Below are positions 32,479 through 41,864 of a stretch of DNA of 64,000 nt, piece by piece. Under the pieces are notes generated by a model. That model had not been told where the DNA came from. It made no database searches and saw nothing but the letters and a program-made list of their open reading frames with translations. The DNA is from Gemmatimonas sp. (GTDB taxonomy: Bacteria > Gemmatimonadota > Gemmatimonadetes > Gemmatimonadales > Gemmatimonadaceae): positions 75,596 to 139,595 of the forward strand of contig NZ_JANPLK010000043.1 of the NCBI RefSeq assembly GCF_031426495.1. Reading direction: 5' to 3'. Made by a program: the position numbers and the translations under genes. Numbering within the stretch: the stretch's first letter is position 1; every line of letters begins with the position of its first letter.

Positions 32479-33482
32479 CACCAGCGCCGCTCCACGACGT
32501 ACGCAATGGCGTCCGTCAATGCTGTACGCGCCGCGCAATCCGGCAAATCGGCCAGCGCATCCTCCGCCTCACGAGAAAACTGATCGGCTCGGCGCCGGGC
32601 GTAGTCGAGGCCGCCATGGTCGCGAACGATGGTTACCACCTCGGCAATTGCCTCGTCTTCCGGCTCGGCATCGGCGAACAGAGCGTCGACGCGCTGGCGC
32701 GCCGACGCTGGCATTTCGCGCAGCGCCGCGATCAGCGGGAGCGTGACCTTGTGCTCCTTCAGGTCAAGTCCACTCGGCTTCCCGGTCATCTCCTGCCCTT
32801 CGGTGTAGTCGAGCAGATCATCGGCAACCTGGAAGGCCATGCCCAAGCGTTCGCCGAACCGCGCGAGTGACTCGCGATGATTCGGCGCGCCACAGAGGGC
32901 GCCGACTTCGCAGGAGGCCATGAAGAGCGATCCGGTCTTGGCCCGGATGAGTGTCTCGTAGTCCCGCTCGGTGAACGCCAGCGCATCGTATGCCGCGAGC
33001 TGGCGGATTTCACCGAGGGTCATCTCGTTCGACGCCTGCGTCACCGCCTTCATCGCTTCGAGATCGCCCAAGGCGACGAGTTCACGCAGCGCTCTGAGGT
33101 ACAGATAATCGCCCATGATCACCGACACCTGGTGACTGAACAACGAATTCACGGTCGGCATGCCGCGCCGGAGTGCCGAATGATCGACGGCGTCGTCGTG
33201 AACCAGCGTCGCGAGGTGAATGAGCTCGATGATCGCCGCAAAGGTAATCGCGCGTGCGGGCGGCTCATGTTCGACACTGCTGGACAGCAGCAGCAACGTG
33301 GGACGGAAGAGTTTCCCCTTCATCCCCATCAGGTGCTCCTGCACTTCGTTTACCAGCGGCACATCCGCGGAAACGATGCGCCACAACTCCTGCGACACCT
33401 TGGACAAATCGTCCTGCACGGGCGCCTGAATGTCACGCAGGGCCGCCGCCAACGCCGTCGGCGTCCGCGTGGAAAGCGTCAT
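32478..33482 (-). CDS. Polyprenyl diphosphate synthase (trans-isoprenyl)
   Basis: A 334-residue trans-prenyltransferase: GKLFRPTLLLL, first Asp-rich motif HDDAVDHSALRRG (Asp96/97/100), and second Asp-rich motif FQVADDLLDYT (Asp221/222/225). The small residues before the first motif and the overall length fit a long-chain enzyme (C35-C45, HepS/IspB type) that makes the side chain of menaquinone or ubiquinone; exact chain length cannot be read. The start overlaps the stop of the TPR gene (ATGA). Cytoplasmic or membrane-associated. Confidence 0.92.
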   Translation of the reverse strand: MTLSTRTPTALAAALRDIQAPVQDDLSKVSQELWRIVSADVPLVNEVQEHLMGMKGKLFRPTLLLLSSSVEHEPPARAITFAAIIELIHLATLVHDDAVDHSALRRGMPTVNSLFSHQVSVIMGDYLYLRALRELVALGDLEAMKAVTQASNEMTLGEIRQLAAYDALAFTERDYETLIRAKTGSLFMASCEVGALCGAPNHRESLARFGERLGMAFQVADDLLDYTEGQEMTGKPSGLDLKEHKVTLPLIAALREMPASARQRVDALFADAEPEDEAIAEVVTIVRDHGGLDYARRRADQFSREAEDALADLPDCAARTALTDAIAYVVERRW

Positions 33483-36262
33483 CGCGCTACCTGGTCGAGC
33501 GCCGCCAGTCTGACGGCAGCGTCACGGAAATGGATGTCGGTCGCATACACGCGCTGATAATAGCTACGAGCCTCGTCCCAGCGCTGCAGCGCTTCGCACG
33601 AATATGCGAGAAGATAGAGGACGCCCACCCGTTGCTCGTCATCCAACCCCGGCTCGTGAAGGGCTCGGGACAGTACCGTTGCAGCCACTTGGTGCCGTCC
33701 CTGCTCCACGAAACATTGCCCCAAGGCCTCGTAGGCGGGAAGTCGGTGGGACCGGCTTCGCAGCGCCTTCTGGAACTCTTCGATCGCATCATCGAGCAGC
33801 CCCATTTCCTTGTAGGCAACTCCGAGGTCATAATGGCTCTCGTGGTCGTCCTCACCGAGTGAACGCGCGACCCCCTCCTTGAAGTGCCTGAGGAGCGCAT
33901 CAAAATCGGCCTGTTCGTCGCCACTGATAGCCGGTTCTCGCATCCGCATGCGAGTCGAAGCCGGCGCGTCGTCGTCGCGCAGCCAATCGGCGAGGTCGAC
34001 AAAGTTGGCGTCACTCCCCGGCTTCGGCGGTGGGGGCGGGGCGGCGCTGCCGAGGGCCGCTCGGGCGCGGTCGTCATACGGGTCGATCTCGAGCACGCGC
34101 GCATAGACGGCACGGGCCCGATTCTCCTCGCCGATCCGCACGAGCGCATCAGCCAAATCGAGGTACGCGACACGGAGTCGCCCCTGATCCTGAATCCGAA
34201 CCGACAGCTCGACGCGCTTCTGGTGGAACGCGACACGCTCCGGCGCAACTTGGACGAGGGTATCGGCAATGTCGGCGCCGGCATGCAGATCGCCCTGAGC
34301 GACCAGCCCCTGCTGCGCCGCTTCGAGCTCGGCAAGTCCGGCGTCCCGCTCCCCTGCTTCGAACAGCGCTTCCGCCAACCGACGACGCAGCAGCCAATCC
34401 TGTGGCAGCTTGGCCACCGCCGCCCGCAAGGCGTCGCGGCGCGACGACGCGACCAGCGTCGCCTCGGCGGCCACGGCGGCAATCGGTAGCGACGGTGTGA
34501 CCGTGACGGGTCGGACATCCTCGCGATTCGCACGGTCGACCTTGTCGTCCTCCTCCTCGGAGGCCTCGACGTCGTTTCCGGACCCGCCAGCGTTCGAGGG
34601 CGTCTGAGATAAATCGGCTGCCGGCGTCGCTGCGGTGATACCGCCGGGAGCCGACGCAGCAGGAGTGGCGGACGCGTCCGCCTCCTTGATCTGGGCCTCG
34701 GCGCCCACATGCGACGCCGAGCGTGGCCCGTTGTGATCGAGTGCGGTGAGGCCCGCTTCGACGAGGTCGTCGTCGAGCAACAGCGGCGGCAGCTCGCCGG
34801 GGAGGATGAAATCGTGCGGATCGATCCGGAAGGGTGCCCGTTGCACCACTGCCGGCTCATCCATGACCAGCATCGGCGCCTCTTCCAGTATTTCGAACGC
34901 CTCGTGGTCCGCGGCGGCTTCCGCCTCTGACTCGGCGACCAGCTGCGCACCAGCAGCGATCGCCGCATCGAGCTCCGGCACGGGGGCGATCTCGAGCGGC
35001 TCGATATCGTCCGCCCCCAGCTGCAGGTCCAGCTCCTCCTCGACCTCGATCCACTCAAGTGCCGGCGACTGCAGCGGCGTCTCGGTGTGGATGATGTTCG
35101 CGACGCCGGGATCGTCCGCGGCGTGCGCGAAATCCTCGGCCATGACCTCGTCGAGATGTTGATGCGGATCGGGGATCGCCGTTTGTTCGCCGGTGGGTTC
35201 GAAGCCACGCTCCTCGTGTACCTCGGCGAGGCCTTGCACGTCGGGCCGCCAGGTGACGTCCAACGGATGTACCGCGGGATCGACCACCACGTCAGCGGAC
35301 TCCAACTCGTCGACGGTCAGCCCTTCGAGTGGCGTGGCACCAAAATCCGCGAAGTCGCCGGCGGCCTCCAGTCCGGCGAGTCGCTCTACAACAACCGGCT
35401 CCTCAACCGGCTCCTCGGTCGACGCTTTCGCAGGCTCTTCCACCGGTGCTGCTGCCGACATCGACGGATCAAAGATCATAAACGCTTCGAGGGCCGGACC
35501 GACCGACGTCTCCGCCTCAGGCGCGACGACGGGCGTAGCGACGGGCGTAGCGATAGGCGCTTCGACCGTGAAGGCCGGTACAATCGCCAGCGGCGGCGGC
35601 GTCGGCATGCGCGTCTGCCGCACCGGCGTGCGACGTGCAACCGGCGCGCCGTAGTCGACTTCGAGAAAGATCAGATCCTGGGACTTGTCTCGACTCACCG
35701 AAGGCGCCACCTCGTCGCTGAGCGCCATCGAGGCGCTGGACGGTGTGCGCCGCCGCGGGAGCACGATGCCAGCCCGATCGGCATGCTCGTCGACGAGACG
35801 CCGCACCTCGGTGAGCTCGGGCATGAGATCGGCGACCTCGGCGAGGGCACGCATTCCCTCGTCCACGCGCTCTTCCTGCTGCATGCGCGTCGCGTACTCG
35901 AGGAAATTCCTGGTGGCGTCGCCCCGCAGTCCCTTCCGCGCGCAGATGCGTCCTAGCGTGAAGTAGACATTGGCGCGACCCGGCGCATTGCGCAGGATCT
36001 TGTTGCAGAGCGCGATGGCATTGTTGAAGAGGCCGGAGTTCGCGTAATGCTCGACGGCCCGCTCGTAGTACGTGATCGCGTCAGGAACGCGCCCCTGGCG
36101 CAGGGCGAGGTCACCGACCTTGTTCAGAAGCGCGACATCCACATCTTCACCCGCCAGTTCGCTCTCCTCAATCGCCCTCACGTAAGAGGCGATCGCGCGA
36201 TCGATCTGTCTCAGCTGCTCGAACTCAGCCGCCTTCTTACGGTGCTTCGCGGCGCTAGACAT
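33479..36262 (-). CDS. Second TPR protein with long acidic disordered linker
   Basis: A 927-residue protein without signal peptide. The N-terminus has about four TPRs (1-165). A long acidic Ala/Glu/Pro/Val-rich linker follows (about 170-600), including a VATP-type repeat patch (IATPVATPVVAPE) and LPRRRTPSSASMALSD. The C-terminus has a large TPR array (about 605-925) with a disordered PPPPKPGSD break. Function unknown, probably a scaffold. The design parallels the 27344-29764 protein and both contain RRTPxxASMA. It lies 99 nt after hutI and its stop overlaps the polyprenyl synthase start. Confidence 0.8.
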   Translation of the reverse strand: MSSAAKHRKKAAEFEQLRQIDRAIASYVRAIEESELAGEDVDVALLNKVGDLALRQGRVPDAITYYERAVEHYANSGLFNNAIALCNKILRNAPGRANVYFTLGRICARKGLRGDATRNFLEYATRMQQEERVDEGMRALAEVADLMPELTEVRRLVDEHADRAGIVLPRRRTPSSASMALSDEVAPSVSRDKSQDLIFLEVDYGAPVARRTPVRQTRMPTPPPLAIVPAFTVEAPIATPVATPVVAPEAETSVGPALEAFMIFDPSMSAAAPVEEPAKASTEEPVEEPVVVERLAGLEAAGDFADFGATPLEGLTVDELESADVVVDPAVHPLDVTWRPDVQGLAEVHEERGFEPTGEQTAIPDPHQHLDEVMAEDFAHAADDPGVANIIHTETPLQSPALEWIEVEEELDLQLGADDIEPLEIAPVPELDAAIAAGAQLVAESEAEAAADHEAFEILEEAPMLVMDEPAVVQRAPFRIDPHDFILPGELPPLLLDDDLVEAGLTALDHNGPRSASHVGAEAQIKEADASATPAASAPGGITAATPAADLSQTPSNAGGSGNDVEASEEEDDKVDRANREDVRPVTVTPSLPIAAVAAEATLVASSRRDALRAAVAKLPQDWLLRRRLAEALFEAGERDAGLAELEAAQQGLVAQGDLHAGADIADTLVQVAPERVAFHQKRVELSVRIQDQGRLRVAYLDLADALVRIGEENRARAVYARVLEIDPYDDRARAALGSAAPPPPPKPGSDANFVDLADWLRDDDAPASTRMRMREPAISGDEQADFDALLRHFKEGVARSLGEDDHESHYDLGVAYKEMGLLDDAIEEFQKALRSRSHRLPAYEALGQCFVEQGRHQVAATVLSRALHEPGLDDEQRVGVLYLLAYSCEALQRWDEARSYYQRVYATDIHFRDAAVRLAALDQVAR

Positions 36263-36338
36263 GAGTGCGAGAATGACTCCGAGTTGCTGGACGAACGACG
36301 CGTCGACGGGCTCGCGAGAGAATCGTGAAGACGTCGGG

Positions 36339-36356
36339 GCGGAAGCTGCGGAAGCT
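36339..36356. repeat. Tandem 9-bp duplication upstream of the second TPR gene
   Basis: GCGGAAGCT occurs twice in direct succession in the 99-nt gap between hutI and the TPR gene. It may be a replication slippage product; no function is suggested. Confidence 0.6.
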
Positions 36357-36361
36357 AGGGT

Positions 36362-37648
36362 TCACGCGGACAGGTGACAAGCACGCCCGCGAGCCCACGC
36401 CACTCGACACAGACGCTCGCCAAACCAGTAAGGCAACGCTCGGAAGTCGTCAGCGGCGTGCACCGCGATGTCGGCACGGAAGCCTTCCCGCAGTTGGCCG
36501 GTGTGCCCGGCCAACCCCAGTGCCGCAGCCCCGTTAACGGTGCCGGCGAGCCAGGCCTCCGATGCCGAGAGGCGCAACTGACTGACCGCGAGCGTAAGCA
36601 CCAAGGGGAACGATTGCAGCGGCGACGTTCCGGGGTTCAAGTCCGTCGCGACGGCGATCGCGACACCGGCGTCGAGCATTGTCCGCGCGGGGGCCTGACG
36701 CCCCGTCCCAAGAAAGAGCATGGTCGCGGGCAGCAGGGTGGCGACCGTGGACGAGGCAGCCAACGCGGCAATCCCTTCGGGCGAAATGGCGGCGAGATGA
36801 TCGGCACTGACCGCCCCCAGCGCAGCGGCCAAGACCGCCGCTCCGCCATCGTGCAGCTCGTCGGCGTGCAGCTTCAGGCGCATGCCATGACCACCTGCTG
36901 CCTCGAGCAGCCGCCGCGTTTCCGGCACTGTGAACACGCCCGGTTCGCAGAACACGTCGGCGAACCCCGCCAGCTGCTCGGCCGCGACGGCGGGATAGAG
37001 CTCGTGGATCAGGCACTCGATCCACGCCGCCCGCCCATCGAGGAGCTCGCGATACTCGAGCGGCACTTCATGCGCGCCGAGGCAGGTCGCGACGACGTTG
37101 AGCGGACCGGCGTCGGCCAATCGAGCAATCACCCGCAGGGTCCGCAGTTCGTCGTGCACGGTGAGTCCGTACCCGGACTTGATCTCCACGGTGGTCACGC
37201 CGCCGGCGGCCAGCGCACGCAGCCTCGGCAGTGCGAGAGCGTACAACTCCTCATCGCTGCGCGCGCGCAAATCCCGAACCGAGGCGTGAATGCCGCCGCC
37301 GCGTCGGGCGATTTCGAGGTACGGAACACCGGTCGCACGAAGCTCGTGCTCGTCGTACCGCGCGCGCCCGAACACGGTATGGGTGTGCGAATCGACGAAC
37401 CCGGGGGCGAGCACGCCTCGATCGCAGTCGATCTCCACCGCATCGGGATATCGACGGCGCAGCACGGCGTCGTCGTCCACCGCGACGATACGTTCTCCCT
37501 GCACCGCCACACCGACGCCCACCTGCACCGCCGCATCCTGCATCTCGGCACCGCGTCGCGCGCGCGCCGGACCGGCACAGGTGACCGTCTGCGCAGCATT
37601 CACGAACAGTGTGACCGTCTCGTCGTCCGTCCTCGGTGATTCGCTCAT
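36362..37648 (-). CDS. hutI: Imidazolonepropionase
   Basis: A 428-residue amidohydrolase-fold enzyme. Metal-binding HTHTVFG (His88, His90), EIARRGGGI, VEIKSGYGL, LKLHADEL with metal His, and ATDLNPGTSP with the catalytic Asp are all diagnostic for HutI. It hydrolyses 4-imidazolone-5-propanoate to N-formimidoyl-L-glutamate, the third step of histidine degradation. The ATG at 37648 overlaps the stop of the radical SAM gene (ATGA). The enzymes for the final step (HutG, HutF or FtcD) are not in the window. Confidence 0.95.
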   Translation of the reverse strand: MSESPRTDDETVTLFVNAAQTVTCAGPARARRGAEMQDAAVQVGVGVAVQGERIVAVDDDAVLRRRYPDAVEIDCDRGVLAPGFVDSHTHTVFGRARYDEHELRATGVPYLEIARRGGGIHASVRDLRARSDEELYALALPRLRALAAGGVTTVEIKSGYGLTVHDELRTLRVIARLADAGPLNVVATCLGAHEVPLEYRELLDGRAAWIECLIHELYPAVAAEQLAGFADVFCEPGVFTVPETRRLLEAAGGHGMRLKLHADELHDGGAAVLAAALGAVSADHLAAISPEGIAALAASSTVATLLPATMLFLGTGRQAPARTMLDAGVAIAVATDLNPGTSPLQSFPLVLTLAVSQLRLSASEAWLAGTVNGAAALGLAGHTGQLREGFRADIAVHAADDFRALPYWFGERLCRVAWARGRACHLSA

Positions 37649-38618
37649 GCCATCACATCCCGCACGCGCGACATCAGGCGAAGCGGTGCCTGCGCTTCGC
37701 CGCGGCAGGCATAGAAGCACGCATTGCAGTTGATCGGCTCGTACCCCTTGTAGTCCTGCCAGCGCCCATCGGGCTTGAAGTCAGGACAGCGGCGCACCAA
37801 CCCTTGCGGGTCGATATGAATCGTGGTCGAACCGCTGCGACAGGGCTCGGTCATCTCGCCGCGTACGTAACGCGGAATCTGCTCGAGATAGTAATCCGAA
37901 TTCGTGATGACACCGCGCTTGCGCTGCTTGTAGGCGAGCAGCTGCTGCACGACCTTCTCGAGCTCACGCTGCTGCGTATCGCCGAGCAGATAGTCGCCGT
38001 TGCCGTTCTTGAAGTCGGTGTACAGCGAAAAGTTCACGCCGCCGCCGAGCGCCGCCGCGCGCTCGACGATCGGCATGATCTGATCGAGATTGTCATTCTT
38101 GATCACGGTGTTGAAACGCACGCTGCCGATCCCCGCGTCCTTCATGCGCGGCACCAGATCGAGAATCTTCGCCGACAGACCTGGAATGCCGCGCGCGACG
38201 TCGTGGCGCTCATCGAGATAATCGAGCGAAATATTGAACTGATCGACGCCGGCATCCCACAGCGACTTGGCGCGGTCGAGCGACAACATGGCCCCGTGCG
38301 TGATCATCTGCACGTACGTGTAGCGAACGGCCTTCCGTACCGACGCGACAATCTCTTCGAGGTCCTTGCGCAGCGTCGGCTCGCCGCCGGTAAACGTGAC
38401 GAGCATCGGCGAGAAGCGGCGCGCGATCTCGGCGAAGTCGCTCATTTCGCTGTGCTTCGCCTCGGCGGGCGTCTTCCAGTAGTCACAGAAGCCGCACTTC
38501 GCATTGCAGCGCATCGTGACTTCGAAGTTCAACAGCACCGGTCGATTTCGTGCGCGCAGCCACGCGTACTTCCCGAGGAAGATCGGCACGTGCCACGGAC
38601 GATATCGACTCGACAACA

Positions 38619-38619
<1 letters not shown>
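37645..38619 (-). CDS. Radical SAM protein with SPASM-like C-terminal cysteines, embedded in the hut operon
   Basis: A 324-residue radical SAM protein. The N-terminal segment to about residue 35 is basic/aromatic; CxxxCxxC is CNAKCGFC (Cys38, 42, 45), and TFTGGEPTLR (about 75-84) binds SAM. The C-terminus carries five more cysteines spaced C-x17-C-x19-C-x2-C-x3-C, ending CNACFYACRGE. This SPASM/twitch-like pattern would hold an auxiliary Fe-S cluster. Its start shares one base with the hutU stop (TGATG) and its stop overlaps hutI (ATGA), so it is translated as part of the histidine-utilisation operon. Target and product are unknown; candidates are peptide or cofactor modification. It is not a recognised hut enzyme. 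Confidence 0.85.
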
Positions 38620-40312
<1,693 letters not shown>

Positions 40313-40316
<4 letters not shown>

Positions 40317-41830
40317 ACAACGAATCCCTCGGTGATGGCGTCGAGCGCTCCGCCGGCCACGACGTCTCCCAAGCGTGTAATGTCAGGTGCTGGCGGTCGG
40401 TCGCCGGTGGCGCGCGCAACGTGCTGTCGGATAATGGCGTGCGCGCGCTCGACGGCCACACTGCTGCGCAACGGCCGACGATACTCGAGTGCTTCGGCGG
40501 CCGCGATCAGCTCGATCGCGATCACGTGCCGGAGGTTTCGCACCGAGCGCCGCAGCTTGGTAGCCGCGCCCATCGCCATCGGCACCACGTCTTCCTTGTT
40601 GCCGTCGGTCGGAATCGAATCCACGCTGGCCGGATGCGCCAATCCCTTGCATTCGCTGGCCAACGCGGCAGCCGTGACCTGCGCCATCATTTGCCCCGAC
40701 TCCAAACCTGGAGAGCCGGCTAGAAACGGCGGCAACCCCTGATTGAAATCCGGATGCACGAGGCGGTCAATGCGCCGCTCACTGATCACCGCGAGATTCG
40801 CACAGATGATCGCCAGCAGATCGCTGGCCATGGCGACGGCCTGTCCGTGGAAATTGCCACCGCTCAACAACTCGCCGGTGGCGAGCACCAGTGGGTTGTC
40901 CGTGGCCGCGTTGAGCTCGCGCGAAATCACGCCACGGGCAAAGCGCAGCGCGTCGAGCGCCGGGCCGTGTACCTGCGGTACGCAACGCAACGCGTACGCA
41001 TCCTGCACACGCGGATCACCGAAGCGGTGCGACTCGCGAATCTCGCTTCCCTCGAGCAGCATGCGCAGCATCGCCGCGGATTCCATCTGTCCCGACTGGC
41101 CGCGCGCCTCCTGAATGCGCGCGTCGAACGCATCGGGTGTGCCCAGCAGCGCTTCGAGGCTCATCGCCGTCGCGACGTGCGCCGCGTGCCAGAGACGGGT
41201 CAGTTCGGCGCACGCCAGCGACGCGACCGCCGTATGGGCCTGCGTGCCGTTGATGAGCGCGAGGCCCTCTTTCGCTTCGAGCGTAACAGCCGAGAGACCC
41301 GCCAAGGCGAGCAGCTCATGCGAAGGGCCTTCACGTTGCTGATAGCGCGCGGTGCCCTCTCCGATCAGCGTGAGCGCCAGGTGCGCGAGTGGAGCGAGAT
41401 CGCCGCTGGCCCCGACACTGCCCTGCTCCGGCACGACGGGCCAGACGCCGGCGTTGAGCATGTCGAGCAACGACTCGACGACCACCGGGCGGGCGCCCGC
41501 GTACGCGGTCGCGAGGACGTTGGCGCGCAGCAGCATCATCGCACGGACCTCACGTTCCGGCAGCGGATCACCCACACCGGCCGCGTGACTCCGCACCAGA
41601 TTGCGCTGCAGCGCCGCCAGCTGATCGCCGGCGATCGTGACCTCGGACAGCTTCCCGAATCCCGTATTGATGCCGTACACGGGCTCAGCACGCGCCACGG
41701 CGCGGTCGACGACGTCGCGTGTGACTTGCATCCGCGCCCGCGCCTCGGGAGCCAGGCCGACGGCAAGGGCGCCATCAGCGACCGCCATCACGTCGGCGAT
41801 CTGCAACGAACGTCCGTCGAGCAGCAGCAT
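40313..41830 (-). CDS. hutH: Histidine ammonia-lyase
   Basis: A 505-residue MIO enzyme: YGINTGFGKLSEV, then GSVGASGDLAPLAH, whose Ala141-Ser142-Gly143 cyclises into the 4-methylideneimidazole-5-one electrophile, then SGGNFHGQAVAMASD and DSIPTDGNKEDVVPM. It deaminates L-histidine to urocanate. The ATG at 41830 gives the normal N-terminus (MLLLDGRSLQ) with a GGAG about 10-13 nt upstream; a GTG 15 codons earlier would overlap lptD. It starts 34 nt after the lptD stop on the same strand, with no terminator between, so histidine use appears co-transcribed with envelope genes. Confidence 0.96.
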
Positions 41831-41864
41831 CGTGTCCTGTCTCCGCGCCGGCAGCGCCGACGGT

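Noticed and set aside
33487..35208. 573-codon minus-strand frame inside the second TPR gene
   Set aside because: An alternate frame of the same strand. It lacks TPR periodicity and is Ser/Arg-rich, whereas the chosen frame gives clear TPRs and overlaps its neighbours as expected.
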